A stretch of DNA of 39,153 nucleotides from an uncultured Caryophanales bacterium (GTDB lineage Bacteria > Bacillota_I > Bacilli_A > RF39 > UBA660): positions 1 through 39,153 of the forward strand of contig CANSPQ010000011.1 of assembly GCA_947648915.1 (NCBI GenBank), given 5' to 3'. Made by a program: the position numbers and the translations under genes. The notes below the pieces were generated by a model. The model saw only the letters and a program-made list of their open reading frames with translations, made no database searches and was not told the origin of the DNA. Shown piece after piece: positions 28,027-38,914 of this stretch (position 1 is its first letter; each line of letters starts with the position of its first letter).

Positions 28027-29652
28027 ATGAAGAAAAGTAGTTTTTTGAGAAATGCTTTTATTGCAACTGCAGGAATTATTGTCTGTAAAATCATAGGACT
28101 TTTATATGTAATTCCTTTTTATTCCATCATAGGAAGTCAAGGTGGTGCATTATATAGTTATGCCTATTCCATTTATGCCATTTTCTTGAGTTTATCAACG
28201 AGTGGAATTCCAATTGCTATTTCGAAATTGGTCAGTGAATATCAGACAATGGAATACTATAATAGTAAAGAAAGGGTTTATAAAATTGGACTTGCGTTAA
28301 TTATGACACTTGGGATTGTTCTTTTTGTACTCATGATGTTATCCGCACCTTTCTTAGCGAAGATTATTTTGGGTGACTTAACAGGTGGAAATAGTGTAGA
28401 AAGTGTTACAATGGTTATTCGTGTGATTTCTTTATCACTTTTGATTGTTCCTGTTTTAAGTGTTACCAAGGGATATATACAAGGCCATCAAATGATGGAT
28501 AGTCCAAGTAAGGCAAATGTGATTGAACAATTGGTTCGTGTTGGTGTGATAATACTCGGAAGTTTATTTGCTGTAAGGGTATTTCATACAAAGATAGATA
28601 CCGCTGTTGGAATTTCCGTTTTTGGTGCGACGGCTGGTGCGATTGTCGCTTATTTCTATTTGGCAATGAAACTCTATAAGCATAAAGAAATTCTCCATTC
28701 TAATGCAATCCGTACGAGAAAAGAAGCAAAGATTACCAATCATGTAATTCTTAAAAAAATTGTTTTTTATGCACTTCCTTTTCTTGCAATTGATTTATTA
28801 AAATCGGCTTTTTCTTTGGTAGATACGTTTACCGTTGTAAATACACTCACAAATTTAGGATATGAAGCGAGTATTACAGAAAGCGTCATTGGTGTTTTGA
28901 CCACTTGGGGAACGAAACTGAATATGATTGTGGTCTCTATTTCTCTTGGAATTAGTATGAGTTTAGTACCAAGTGTCGCAAGTAGTTATGTTGAAAAAGA
29001 TATGGTAGGGGTAAATACAAAAGTAAGAGATGCAGTTCAATTGTTGCTATTCTTCTCTTTGCCGATGGTGTTTGGTCTTAGTTTTCTATCAGGATCTGTT
29101 TGGACCATTTTTTATGGAGAACAGACAATGTGTGCTTCTATTTTTGCGTTGTTTATTTTTCAAGCTATTACCTTTGTGTTATTAACGATATTACTGAATA
29201 TTGCACAGACAATTAATGATACTCGTCTTGCAGTTGGAACTTTATTATTTAGTTTTATCTTGAAAGCAGTACTCAATATTCCAGTAATGCATATATGCCA
29301 CGCACTTAAAATAGAAGCTTATTATGGACCAAGTATCGCAACAATCGGTGCACAAGTAATCGCCATTTGCATTTTACTTTATATACTTGCGAAGAAACAT
29401 CAGATTTCACTTTCCAAAAGTAAGGTTGTAATTGGTAAAATCATTCTTTCGACACTCATTATGTTTATGAGTCTAAAAATTGTGGAACTTTTTATTCCTG
29501 TCGCAGAATCCAGTAGGTTAGTTGCCATTGTAAAGGTTGTTTTCTACACGATATTAGGTTCTATTATCTATTTTGTTACAGTTGGGCGTAGTGGTGGTAT
29601 GAAGGGCATATTCCGTAATTTAAAAAAAGATATCTTTTTCCGTAAAGATTAG
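28027..29652 (+). CDS. SpoVB/MurJ-like polysaccharide biosynthesis membrane protein
   Basis: 'AFIATAGIIVCKIIGLLYVIPFYSIIGSQGGALYSYAYSIYAIFLSLSTSGIPIAISKLVSEY'. Confidence 0.9.
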   Translation: MKKSSFLRNAFIATAGIIVCKIIGLLYVIPFYSIIGSQGGALYSYAYSIYAIFLSLSTSGIPIAISKLVSEYQTMEYYNSKERVYKIGLALIMTLGIVLFVLMMLSAPFLAKIILGDLTGGNSVESVTMVIRVISLSLLIVPVLSVTKGYIQGHQMMDSPSKANVIEQLVRVGVIILGSLFAVRVFHTKIDTAVGISVFGATAGAIVAYFYLAMKLYKHKEILHSNAIRTRKEAKITNHVILKKIVFYALPFLAIDLLKSAFSLVDTFTVVNTLTNLGYEASITESVIGVLTTWGTKLNMIVVSISLGISMSLVPSVASSYVEKDMVGVNTKVRDAVQLLLFFSLPMVFGLSFLSGSVWTIFYGEQTMCASIFALFIFQAITFVLLTILLNIAQTINDTRLAVGTLLFSFILKAVLNIPVMHICHALKIEAYYGPSIATIGAQVIAICILLYILAKKHQISLSKSKVVIGKIILSTLIMFMSLKIVELFIPVAESSRLVAIVKVVFYTILGSIIYFVTVGRSGGMKGIFRNLKKDIFFRKD

Positions 29653-29660
29653 GTGATGTT

Positions 29661-29918
29661 ATGGAGATTTTATTTGAAGTAATAGGAGAGTTGTTATCAG
29701 GAGTTGTAGAATATATTGAAGATAACAAAAAAATCAGTAAATGGATTCGTTATCCGATTTTGATTTTCTCTATGTTGTTTGTTATAGTTGTTTTACTCGG
29801 GTTATTATTGCTTGGAATTCTAATTCTTCAAAAAGACATTATTGCAGGAGTTTTTATCATTGGAATCGGATTATTGCTTACTTTTTTGCTTATTTATCAG
29901 ATTTATAAAAAATCCTAG
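29661..29918 (+). CDS. Small two-TM membrane protein
   Basis: 85 aa, two hydrophobic segments, SD GGTGAT. Confidence 0.6.
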   Translation: MEILFEVIGELLSGVVEYIEDNKKISKWIRYPILIFSMLFVIVVLLGLLLLGILILQKDIIAGVFIIGIGLLLTFLLIYQIYKKS

Positions 29919-29942
29919 AAGCCCAAAGATTTAAAATAAAAC

Positions 29943-29971
29943 TTGCACTTCTCATCTATTTATGCTATTAT
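29943..29971 (+). promoter_or_regulatory. Promoter of sRNA copy 3
   Basis: TTGCAC-17 bp-TATTAT. Confidence 0.7.
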
Positions 29972-29977
29972 GTATAT

Positions 29978-30107
29978 AGATGAGAGAAATCTCATACAAT
30001 AAAAGAGATACATCTTACTTTGTTCTGTTAGGTGTGTCTCTACTAATTATGGCTATTGCTAGCCAAATGTGTTGATAACACCATCTAGTTGCTAGGTGTT
30101 ATTTTTT
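29978..30107 (+). ncRNA. Putative type I antitoxin sRNA, copy 3 (diverged)
   Basis: 5' hairpin ATGAGA-GAAA-TCTCAT (29980-29995) covaries with copies 1/2; hairpin GAGATACATCTT...TTAGGTGTGTCTC; terminator AACACC...GGTGTTATTTTTT. Confidence 0.7.
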
Positions 30108-30161
30108 GTCCTGATTTTTTAGTAAGTATATTATAATTAACACAAGCGCTAATTCTAACAT
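30099..30161 (-). CDS. 20-aa hydrophobic peptide, putative type I toxin, copy 3 (MLELALVLIIIYLLKNQDKK)
   Basis: Strong SD GGAAAGG 5 nt upstream of ATG; hydrophobic core with charged C-terminus; convergent with sRNA copy 3; stop at the edge of the shared terminator. Confidence 0.6.
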   Translation of the reverse strand: MLELALVLIIIYLLKNQDKK

Positions 30162-30247
30162 AATTGCCTTTCCACATCATAAGACATCACCCCACTTTCA
30201 TGAGGACACCTAACAATAAAATATATCTCTACTAAAAAAATACGATA

Positions 30248-30283
30248 GAAAAATCTATTTTCCTTTTTGAAATGGATTTTTTT
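30248..30283 (+). terminator. Intrinsic terminator candidate
   Basis: AAAAATCTATTTtcctttttgAAATGGATTTTTTT. Confidence 0.5.
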
Positions 30284-30421
30284 CTTTTCTATAAATAAGC
30301 GACATAATCCTCACAATTGTTATGGTATTTTAAAAATATCCAAAAAAGAAAGAAATTGTTGTTTAAAATGTAGGCTAATGCAACATGATATACATAGAAT
30401 AAATAGAGGAGATGGTATCTT

Positions 30422-32740
30422 ATGTATGGAAACTTTACAGAAGAAGCAAGAAAAGTATTGGTGAAAGCAAAAAAAGAAATGTATGACTTAAAACATCCTT
30501 ATGTAGGAAGCGAACATTTACTTTTGGCTATTTTAAAACAAGATAACAGTGTTTCTCAAAAACTAAAAGAATATGGACTCGATTATGAGAAATTCAAAGA
30601 AGAGATTATTGCCATTGTAGGAATTGGTAGTGAAGCCAATAATTATTTTTTGCGGACACCCCTTTTAAAGCGGATTATAGAAAATGCCATTATTGATAGT
30701 AAAGAAAACAACAATGGAGAAGTTACCATTGAGCACTTGTTTTCAAGTATGTTAGAAGAGGGAGAAGGGGTCGCAATCCGTATTATGCTGGGTATGCAAA
30801 TGGATTTGGATCAACTATATTCTGAATTTGTATATCGTTTTACCAGTCCAAAGAAACATAAAAAAAATAAAAAACTATTGTTAGAAGAATTAGGCATTGA
30901 TTTAACAGCAAAGGCCCAAAATGGTGAATTAGATCCTGTCATTGGAAGAGATGACGAGATTAAAAGGGTATTAGAAGTATTATCTCGTAGAACCAAAAAC
31001 AATCCTATCTTAATTGGAGAAGCAGGGGTTGGGAAAACTGCTATTGTAGAAGAATTGTCGCGGTTAATCGCAGCAGGAGAAGTACCAATGCAACTGAAAA
31101 ACAAACGAATTATTAGTCTAGATATGGCAAGTGCGGTTGCTGGAACCAAATATCGTGGTGAATTTGAAGAACGCATGCGTAAAATCTTGAAAGAGATAGA
31201 AGAAAATGATGATATTATTCTATTTATTGATGAAATTCATACATTAGTAGGGGCAGGAGGAGCAGAAGGTGCGATTGATGCTTCTAATATTTTTAAGCCA
31301 GCGCTTGCGCGTAATAAACTAAGATGTATTGGTGCAACCACAACATCAGAATATAAGAAATATATTGAAAAAGATGGAGCGTTAGAACGACGTTTTCAAA
31401 AAATCATAGTCGACACACCATCTAGAGAAGTGGTAAAGGATATTTTAATGAAATTAAAAGACATTTATGAAAAATATCATTTCGTACAGATTGGTGAAGA
31501 TATGATTGATCTGATAATTGATTTATCGGGTAAATATATTTATGATCGTAATGAACCAGATCGTTCTATTGACATTCTAGATGAAGTATGTGCGAAAGTG
31601 AGTTTAAAAGAGAACAAAGATATTAAAAAATATAATCAGCTCAAAAAGAAAGTAGAAGAATTAATCTTAGAAAAAAACAATGCGGTCATTCATCACGATT
31701 TTGAAACTGCTTCAGAGTTAAAAGAAGAAGAAAATCAATATTTAGATGAGATGAATCATTTGGAATTAAAACTATATCAAAAAAATAGTAAACCTGTTAC
31801 CAAAGAAGATATCGCTGAAGTTGTGCATTTGAAAACAAAAATACCTGTTTATGAAATATTAGAAGATAATGAAAAGGTAATTATGGAATTAGAAAGTCAG
31901 TTAAGAAGTAAAATTGTAGGGCAAGATCATGCACTTCAAGATGTGATTGCCATTGCCAAAAAAATAAAACTAGGATTTTATGAACATGAATGCTATTCTA
32001 TGATGTTTATGGGTCCAAGTGGCGTTGGAAAAACAGAATTAGCTACTTTATTTGGAGAATGTATGGTTGGTAAACAAAACGTAATAAGGCTTGATATGAG
32101 TGAATATACAGAAGCACACTCTGTTAGTAAGATTATAGGAGCTCCCCCTGGGTATGTTGGTTATGATGACAATCGTAATGTGTTAGAAGAAATTCGTAAT
32201 AAGCCATATTCCGTTTTAATTCTAGATGAAATTGAAAAAGCGCATCCTAATATTGTGAATTTATTCTTCCAAATTTTAGAAGAAGGAAAAATCAAAGATG
32301 CGAGTGGAAAAGTAGTACGTTTTGATCATGTAATTATTTTAATGACTTCTAACATTGGCTTTACAGATATTCATGTAGGATTTCATGAAGCAACCAATGA
32401 TACAGTCCTCAGTAAGTTAAAAGAAAACTTTAGTGTTGCTTTTGTAAATCGAATTGATAATGTGATTGTATTTAACACCTTAACAAAAGAAAATATTATG
32501 GAGGTCATTCATAGTAAGATGAAAAATCTGAAAGAAAAATACAACAAGCGTAAGATTCATATTCAAGTCAAATCATCTGTATTGGAAGAAATTTGCAATT
32601 TATCCAATTATTCTGAATATGGCGCACGTAAAATAGATAAAATTATAAAGGATAAACTAGAAAATCAGGTAATAGACGCTGTAATTGCAGGTCATCAGAC
32701 AGTCGAAATTACATCACTTAAAAAAGAGAAAGTAAGGTGA
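30422..32740 (+). CDS. clpC: ClpC-type AAA+ ATPase
   Basis: Clp N-domain; Walker [10 protein letters not shown] and [12 protein letters not shown]-like middle segment; '[10 protein letters not shown]'. Confidence 0.94.
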   Translation: MYGNFTEEARKVLVKAKKEMYDLKHPYVGSEHLLLAILKQDNSVSQKLKEYGLDYEKFKEEIIAIVGIGSEANNYFLRTPLLKRIIENAIIDSKENNNGEVTIEHLFSSMLEEGEGVAIRIMLGMQMDLDQLYSEFVYRFTSPKKHKKNKKLLLEELGIDLTAKAQNGELDPVIGRDDEIKRVLEVLSRRTKNNPILIGEAGVGKTAIVEELSRLIAAGEVPMQLKNKRIISLDMASAVAGTKYRGEFEERMRKILKEIEENDDIILFIDEIHTLVGAGGAEGAIDASNIFKPALARNKLRCIGATTTSEYKKYIEKDGALERRFQKIIVDTPSREVVKDILMKLKDIYEKYHFVQIGEDMIDLIIDLSGKYIYDRNEPDRSIDILDEVCAKVSLKENKDIKKYNQLKKKVEELILEKNNAVIHHDFETASELKEEENQYLDEMNHLELKLYQKNSKPVTKEDIAEVVHLKTKIPVYEILEDNEKVIMELESQLRSKIVGQDHALQDVIAIAKKIKLGFYEHECYSMMFMGPSGVGKTELATLFGECMVGKQNVIRLDMSEYTEAHSVSKIIGAPPGYVGYDDNRNVLEEIRNKPYSVLILDEIEKAHPNIVNLFFQILEEGKIKDASGKVVRFDHVIILMTSNIGFTDIHVGFHEATNDTVLSKLKENFSVAFVNRIDNVIVFNTLTKENIMEVIHSKMKNLKEKYNKRKIHIQVKSSVLEEICNLSNYSEYGARKIDKIIKDKLENQVIDAVIAGHQTVEITSLKKEKVR

Positions 32741-32751
32741 CTTTCTTTTTT
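32726..32751 (+). terminator. Intrinsic terminator overlapping the clpC stop codon
   Basis: GAAAGT aaggtg ACTTTC TTTTTT. Confidence 0.75.
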
Positions 32752-32792
32752 CTTTTATACGTGATATCATATATGATATATTGGAAAGGAAG

Positions 32793-33281
32793 ATGGAAAT
32801 GAATAAAAAATTATTAATGATTGTGCTAGTTTTATGTTTATTTGCTGGTTGTGGAAAAAAGGAGGAGGGGAAAAATTTAGAAAATACGAATCCTGTAATA
32901 GATCAAAGTGGAAAAGAATTATCTAATGATAGTTTATCCAATAACGAAGATAAAGATGTACTGAATCTTAGTGATACATTAGAGCAAATAGAACAAGCAA
33001 AAATGGCTGTAGCTAAAAATACACTTGTTGCGATGGAAAATGTTGCCCAAAACTTTTATGTGATGGAATTAATGACAAATACCGATTTTAAAACTACCAC
33101 TTTTGTATGTAATGGTATAGAGTGCTCAAATGGTATAAAAGTATTGGATGTAAATGGTAAAGTTCCATCTTCTGGAGAAATAACAGTAAATGGAGATGGA
33201 ACAGTGGTATTTTCCAATATTGTGATAGATGGATATAAATGCAATGTATTAGATAGTGGAGAAGTTACTTGTGTAAAATAG
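32793..33281 (+). CDS. Lipoprotein with pilin-like C-terminal region
   Basis: Lipobox LFAGC; C-terminal 'FVCNGIECSNG...VNGKVPSSGEITVNGDGTVVFSNIVIDGYKCNV'. Confidence 0.6.
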   Translation: MEMNKKLLMIVLVLCLFAGCGKKEEGKNLENTNPVIDQSGKELSNDSLSNNEDKDVLNLSDTLEQIEQAKMAVAKNTLVAMENVAQNFYVMELMTNTDFKTTTFVCNGIECSNGIKVLDVNGKVPSSGEITVNGDGTVVFSNIVIDGYKCNVLDSGEVTCVK

Positions 33282-33313
33282 AAAGTAAGGTGTGAGATAT
33301 ACTTTACTTTTTT
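33281..33313 (+). terminator. Intrinsic terminator
   Basis: AAAGTAAggtgtgagatatacTTTACTTTTTT. Confidence 0.65.
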
Positions 33314-33380
33314 AGGAAATCTAAATTAAGAATTATTCATAAATATTTAAAATATTTCCATATTAATATTGGTGATACTT

Positions 33381-34679
33381 ATGCTAGAATCCTTTGTAAT
33401 TAAAGAAGTAAATGGAGAAGAAATATTATATTGTTATATGAACTATGATTATGAATTCAGCAAAGAATTCTTTTCCAATTTAAAGGAAGTTGGATTTGTA
33501 AAGCAAGTTCAAAATTGGATTCAAAAAAATAAAATTGCTTTTCATGGAAAAAAGGTAGTGGTAGTCGCAAGTGGGATTGTGATTGCTTCTCTTTTGCTAA
33601 ATGAAGTTCCGATACAACAAAAATCCGATGTATTTTCTTTTACTTCGCCTGCTATTGTGGAGCAGGTAGGTGATATTTCCTCTCTTGATTCTATCAAGGA
33701 AATTTCCTCTAATGATCCAATTGTATCAGAGGAAACATCTACCATAGAAGAAAGTATACCAGTAAATGATACTACAAATGTCTCATCCTCTTTTGAAAGT
33801 TCGCAAGTTCCTTCTATACCAACTCAGGAAATCATTACAAATGAAATTCCATCTTCCGTAGAAACAGAACCGGTGATTCAAACGCCTATTTTTTCAAATC
33901 CTATTACAATTTACCGAAGTGGAACTCCTGTTGTACTTGAATTTGAGGAATATATCGCTGGTGTAGTTGCAGCTGAAATGCCTGCTTCTTTTTCATCTTC
34001 TGCTTTACAAGCGCAAGCTATTTTAGCGCGTACATATGCACTGAAAAGGTTAGAAGAAGGGAAATATCTTACAGATACTGTAGATACACAGGTCTATTAT
34101 GATGAAAGTCGTTTACGAGCAGAATGGGGAAATTCTTTTGATTTTTACTGGAATAAGGTAAAAGAAGCCTGTCAAAGTACGGAAGGAAAAACATTACAAT
34201 ATCAAGGGCGTTATATAGATGCAGTATATCATTCTACAAGTAATGGGAAAACCGAAGCAGCACGCAATGTTTGGGGCTATGAGGTTCCCTATCTACAGAG
34301 TGTGGATTCTCATTGGGACTATAATACAACATTTTATAACAATACCGTATCGAAGGATATGAATCAATTGTTAAATCTATTAGGTGTTACGAATTTACAA
34401 GATGGCGATATTGAGATTTTGAGCCGAAATGAAAGTGGAAGAGTATCGGAAGTTAGAATACAAAACCAAATATATCAGGGAGTTGATTTACGTTCTATTT
34501 TAGGACTTCGTTCTTCTGATTTTGATATTTCTATGGAAAATGGGAATCTTGTTATTACAACACGCGGTTGGGGACATGGAGTGGGATTAAGCCAATATGG
34601 TGCTGAAGGTATGGCAAAAGAAGGTTACTCCTATCAACAAATTTTGTCTCATTATTATCCAGAGACAACAATATCATAA
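33381..34679 (+). CDS. SpoIID/LytB-domain protein
   Basis: TM, Ser/Thr-rich linker, then 'EEYIAGVVAAEMPASFSSSALQAQAILARTYAL' and 'TRGWGHGVGLSQYGAEGMAKEGYSYQQILSHYYP'. Confidence 0.92.
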   Translation: MLESFVIKEVNGEEILYCYMNYDYEFSKEFFSNLKEVGFVKQVQNWIQKNKIAFHGKKVVVVASGIVIASLLLNEVPIQQKSDVFSFTSPAIVEQVGDISSLDSIKEISSNDPIVSEETSTIEESIPVNDTTNVSSSFESSQVPSIPTQEIITNEIPSSVETEPVIQTPIFSNPITIYRSGTPVVLEFEEYIAGVVAAEMPASFSSSALQAQAILARTYALKRLEEGKYLTDTVDTQVYYDESRLRAEWGNSFDFYWNKVKEACQSTEGKTLQYQGRYIDAVYHSTSNGKTEAARNVWGYEVPYLQSVDSHWDYNTTFYNNTVSKDMNQLLNLLGVTNLQDGDIEILSRNESGRVSEVRIQNQIYQGVDLRSILGLRSSDFDISMENGNLVITTRGWGHGVGLSQYGAEGMAKEGYSYQQILSHYYPETTIS

Positions 34680-34729
34680 ATATTTGACAAATAGAAAATT
34701 TATGAATATAATGATATCAAAGCTTAGAA

Positions 34730-34938
34730 CAAGAGGAGTATAATTGTGCTACTTCAAGAGAGTCTGTGATTGGTGAAAACAGATAGTGAAACAATTAGAA
34801 GGTAGCTTGGGAGCTGAATATTTGAACCTTTAGTAGAGTATTCCGTAGATATGCGTTAAATAAATGAGATAACTTATGTTATAAATTAAGGTGGTACCAC
34901 GCGAGATCACGTCCTTAGCTTTGGATGTGATTTTTTTG
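34730..34938 (+). promoter_or_regulatory. T-box leader
   Basis: Core AGGTGGTACCACGCGAGATCACGTCC; terminator-like ATCACGTCC...GGATGTGATTTTTTT; stem I apical-like AAGAGAGTCTGTGATTGGTGAAAACAG. Specifier not assignable by eye. Confidence 0.88.
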
Positions 34939-34953
34939 TTAGGAGGTCTTAAC

Positions 34954-35379
34954 ATGATTCATAGAGGTAAGTTGTTTATTATTCCAGATGAAGAACAAAT
35001 ACTACAAGGTTTGTTTGAATATTCTGTAGCGCAAGGAAAAAGTCATACAAAAGGAATTCAAGTGTTTTCTGATATGTACCAACTGGGCTGTCAATTTTCA
35101 GAAGAGGATTATCAAGAAGCGCCTTACCTGATTGCAAGTATGGGCCATATGGTTATGAAAACGGATGATGATACTTCTTTGGCTATTTTTTATCTCCCAG
35201 AAAGGATAACAAATCGGCAAAATAATTGGATTTATGAAAATCAACCTATGTTGAGTACATATGTCCATGTAAATGCGTATTCTAAAAGAGGAAAAGAATG
35301 GAAATCCCTTCATGGAATATATGAAATCAAATTGGAAGCCAATCAGAAAAATTGTGAAATGAAAGCAATAAAAAATTAA
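34954..35379 (+). CDS. Hypothetical protein in the T-box/valS operon
   Basis: ATG at 34954 with SD AGGAGGT; the track start at 34891 lies inside the T-box. Confidence 0.7.
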   Translation: MIHRGKLFIIPDEEQILQGLFEYSVAQGKSHTKGIQVFSDMYQLGCQFSEEDYQEAPYLIASMGHMVMKTDDDTSLAIFYLPERITNRQNNWIYENQPMLSTYVHVNAYSKRGKEWKSLHGIYEIKLEANQKNCEMKAIKN

Positions 35380-35406
35380 ATCCATATCAAAGTGAGGAAT
35401 CTGTGT

Positions 35407-36156
35407 ATGAAAGAACAAATAAAACAGTTTAATCAATATGTAAAGCAATTTGATTTGAAAGACAAAGCATTGATGGATAAATTTCACCATACCTTTAGGG
35501 TTATGGAATATAGTACTGCCATTGCACAGTCACTCTATTTGAATGAAGAAGATGTTAAAATTGCAAGACTCGTTGGACTTTTACATGATATTGGCAGATT
35601 TGAGCAGTGGAAAATAGAAACATCTTATGATAACAATACAATTGATCATGCGGAATTAGGCGTTACCATTTTAAAGAAAGATAATTTAATTTCCAAGTTT
35701 GTATCCGATATAGAAGTACAAGAGCTGGTATTAAAAGCAGTGTGTAATCATAATAAATTAGAACTAGAACCCATGTCTGAAAGAGAACGCTTGTTTACAA
35801 AAATCATTAGAGATGCGGATAAGTTGGATATTATGATAGAACAAAATAATCAAATCCATAGTGGTAAACCCATATTGAATGACCAATTGATACAATCTAT
35901 TCGACACCATGAACTTTGTAAAGATATAGATATGCATGTTCAAAATGGGTATTTTACAGATGAAGATTCTATTTTACGCTCCTTGGCATTTGTCTTTGAT
36001 ATCTATTTTGATTATACATTGAAGTATTTAAAAGAAAAACAAGTTATCCAAAATAAAATCAACTTATTAGAAATTTATTTTCCAGATAATCCAAAAGTTC
36101 AAGAAGTGAAACATATTATAATAGAATATATAGAAGAGAGGTTAAAATCATGTTAG
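35407..36156 (+). CDS. HD-domain phosphohydrolase-like protein
   Basis: '[15 protein letters not shown]', '[10 protein letters not shown]', 'NHNKLE', 'RDADKLDIM'. ATG at 35407 preferred. Confidence 0.88.
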   Translation: MKEQIKQFNQYVKQFDLKDKALMDKFHHTFRVMEYSTAIAQSLYLNEEDVKIARLVGLLHDIGRFEQWKIETSYDNNTIDHAELGVTILKKDNLISKFVSDIEVQELVLKAVCNHNKLELEPMSERERLFTKIIRDADKLDIMIEQNNQIHSGKPILNDQLIQSIRHHELCKDIDMHVQNGYFTDEDSILRSLAFVFDIYFDYTLKYLKEKQVIQNKINLLEIYFPDNPKVQEVKHIIIEYIEERLKSC

Positions 36157-38699
36157 AAACAAAATACAATCACAAAGAGGTAGAAAAAGATAAGTATAAA
36201 TTATGGAAAGAAAAAGGTTACTTTGCATCCGGTAACACAAATAAACCACCTTACTGTATTGTGATACCCCCTCCCAATGTAACAGGCAAACTACATTTGG
36301 GACACGCTTGGGATACTACCTTGCAAGATATTATCATACGGTATAAACGAATGGATGGTTATGATACATTATGGTTGCCAGGAATGGATCATGCTGGAAT
36401 TGCAACACAAGCAAAAGTAGATAAAAAGTTAAAAGAACAAGGAATTAATCCAAGGACAATGGACCGTGAAGAGTGGTTAAAGGTGGCTTGGGATTGGAAA
36501 AGAGAATATGCTGAAAATATTCATACCCAATGGGAAAAATTAGGTTTATCATTGGATTACTCCAAAGAACGTTTTACTTTGGATGATGGATTAAGCAAAT
36601 CTGTACGTAAAGTATTTGTAGATTTATATAATGAAGGTTTGATCTATCGTGGGGAACGTATCATCAACTGGGATCCAGAGGCGATGACCGCTTTATCCAA
36701 TGAGGAAGTCATTTATAAAGAAGTAGAAGGAGCCTTCTACCATTTAAAATATTTTCTTGAAGATAGTGATACGTATTTAGAAGTCGCAACCACACGTCCC
36801 GAAACTTTATTTGGAGATACGGCAGTTGCGGTGAATCCAAATGATGAAAGATACAAAGATTATATTGGTAAAAATGTAATTTTGCCAATTGTAGGAAAAA
36901 AGATTCCAATTGTTGGAGATATGCATGCTGATCCAGAATTTGGAACAGGAGTTGTTAAGATAACACCTGCACATGATCCCAATGACTTTGAAGTAGGGCA
37001 ACGTCATAATTTAGAGAGAATTGTTGTCATGAATCCAAATGGAACAATGAATGAATTTGCAGGTATCTATAAGGGTATGGACCGCTTTGAATGTCGTAAG
37101 AAAGTGGTAGAAGATTTAAAAGAACAGGGTATTTTGATTGACATCAAACCAATGGTCCATAGTGTAGGGCATAGTGAACGAACGGATGTCATGGTAGAAC
37201 CTTATCTATCGAAACAATGGTTTGTGAAAATGAGACCTTTGGCGGATAGAGTACTAGAAAACCAAAAAAATAGGGATACAAAAGTTAATTTTGTCCCAGA
37301 ACGTTTTGAAAAGGTAATGAATCACTGGATGGAAATTACATATGACTGGTGTATTTCAAGACAATTATGGTGGGGACATAGAATTCCTGCTTGGTATAAA
37401 GATGATGCAGTTTATGTTGGAATGGAAGCGCCAAAAGAAGAGGGATGGGTACAAGATACCGATGTATTAGACACTTGGTTTAGTAGTGCTTTATGGCCAT
37501 TTAGTACATTAGGCTGGCCTGAGGCTACGAGTGATTTCAAAAGGTATTATCCAAATAATTGTTTGGTAACAGGTTATGATATCATACCTTTCTGGGTTAA
37601 CCGTATGACATTTCAGGGGTTACATTTTACAAACTATAGACCTTTTCAAGACTGTTTGATTCATGGTTTAATCCGTGATAAACAAGGAAGAAAAATGTCT
37701 AAATCTTTAGGAAACGGTGTTGATCCTATGGATGTTATTGATACGTATGGATGTGATGCACTTCGTTTCTTTTTAGCAACCTCTTCAGCCCCAGGAATGG
37801 ATTTAAGATATGATGAAGAAAAGGTAAAATCTACTTGGAATTTTATCAATAAGTTATGGAATGCAAGTCGTTTTGTACTTATGAATTTAGAAGACTTTAC
37901 AAAAGAACAAGAGACGATGGAAGGATTAGACTTAAGTGAAAAATGGATTTTAACCAAAATGAATCATTTAATCCAAGTGGTTCGTAAACATATGGATCAA
38001 TATGAGTTTCATGTAGTGGGAACTGAAATTTATAATTTTGTATGGAATGATTTTTGTGATTGGTATATTGAACTTGCCAAAATGAAAATGAATGACAGGA
38101 CGAAAACAGTTTTAATGACAGTGTTAGAAACCATTTTGAAATTGTTACATCCGTTTATGCCATATGTAACAGAAGAAATTTATCAAATGTTACCTACTCA
38201 TGAAGAATCCATTATGATAAGTAGCTATCCAACTGTTCAAGAAGAACATATTTATGAAAGAGAAAAATCTGACTTGGATGAAATGATTGCCTTTGTGGTA
38301 AAGGTAAGAACTTATAAATTAGAAAACCAAATTCCAAAAGATGTCAAGGTTTATTTTGAAGGAAATTCACTTATCTTAGATATGTTAAAAATTACACAAG
38401 AACAATTGGTGTCAAAAGAAACAATCGAAAATCAAAATTGTGGTAGTGTAAAAAGTAATTGTGCATCTATTTATTTCTTATTTGATTCATCTAAAAATTT
38501 AGAAAAAGAAAAAGAAATACTTTTAAAAGAAAAGGAAAAATTGGAAGCAAATATTACAAGAAGAGAGAATTTACTTGCGAATGAGAATTATGTAAGTAAA
38601 GCACCTTCTGCATTAGTAGAACAGGAACGTGCTACTTTAGAGAATGAAAAACAATCTTTGGAGATTGTACTACAAAAATGGAATCAATTATCTAAATAA
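36150..38699 (+). CDS. valS: Valine--tRNA ligase
   Basis: '[16 protein letters not shown]', '[13 protein letters not shown]', '[14 protein letters not shown]', C-terminal coiled coil. Confidence 0.97.
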   Translation: MLETKYNHKEVEKDKYKLWKEKGYFASGNTNKPPYCIVIPPPNVTGKLHLGHAWDTTLQDIIIRYKRMDGYDTLWLPGMDHAGIATQAKVDKKLKEQGINPRTMDREEWLKVAWDWKREYAENIHTQWEKLGLSLDYSKERFTLDDGLSKSVRKVFVDLYNEGLIYRGERIINWDPEAMTALSNEEVIYKEVEGAFYHLKYFLEDSDTYLEVATTRPETLFGDTAVAVNPNDERYKDYIGKNVILPIVGKKIPIVGDMHADPEFGTGVVKITPAHDPNDFEVGQRHNLERIVVMNPNGTMNEFAGIYKGMDRFECRKKVVEDLKEQGILIDIKPMVHSVGHSERTDVMVEPYLSKQWFVKMRPLADRVLENQKNRDTKVNFVPERFEKVMNHWMEITYDWCISRQLWWGHRIPAWYKDDAVYVGMEAPKEEGWVQDTDVLDTWFSSALWPFSTLGWPEATSDFKRYYPNNCLVTGYDIIPFWVNRMTFQGLHFTNYRPFQDCLIHGLIRDKQGRKMSKSLGNGVDPMDVIDTYGCDALRFFLATSSAPGMDLRYDEEKVKSTWNFINKLWNASRFVLMNLEDFTKEQETMEGLDLSEKWILTKMNHLIQVVRKHMDQYEFHVVGTEIYNFVWNDFCDWYIELAKMKMNDRTKTVLMTVLETILKLLHPFMPYVTEEIYQMLPTHEESIMISSYPTVQEEHIYEREKSDLDEMIAFVVKVRTYKLENQIPKDVKVYFEGNSLILDMLKITQEQLVSKETIENQNCGSVKSNCASIYFLFDSSKNLEKEKEILLKEKEKLEANITRRENLLANENYVSKAPSALVEQERATLENEKQSLEIVLQKWNQLSK

Positions 38700-38728
38700 A
38701 AGAGAATTTTGTATATTCTTTTTTATTT
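38696..38728 (+). terminator. Intrinsic terminator after valS
   Basis: AAAAGAGAATtttgtatATTCTTTTTT. Confidence 0.7.
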
Positions 38729-38846
38729 TGGGCAATAGTTCAAAGATTCTTCTTAAACAACAAATATAATTTTATTAATGATTTATATAGTGAAAGTTTA
38801 ATCGAAAGAATTACGTATGAATTCTAATAAAAAATTTATTTTTCAT

Positions 38847-38882
38847 TTTATAGTGACATTTATAGTGACATTTATAGTGACA
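38847..38882 (+). repeat. Three tandem exact copies of the 12-mer TTTATAGTGACA
   Basis: Read directly; overlaps the -35 region of a promoter with -10 TATGAT at 38889-38894. Confidence 0.95.
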
Positions 38883-38914
38883 TTGTGCTATGATTATGTT
38901 GGAGGTAACATTTG

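Noticed and set aside
30267-30464. Plus-strand 65-aa ORF in the track before clpC
   Set aside because: Overlaps the clpC start in another frame, no SD, implausible composition; region is terminator/5' UTR.
34891-34953. Track N-terminal extension of the hypothetical gene before valS
   Set aside because: This stretch is the T-box core/terminator; ATG at 34954 with AGGAGGT SD is the natural start.
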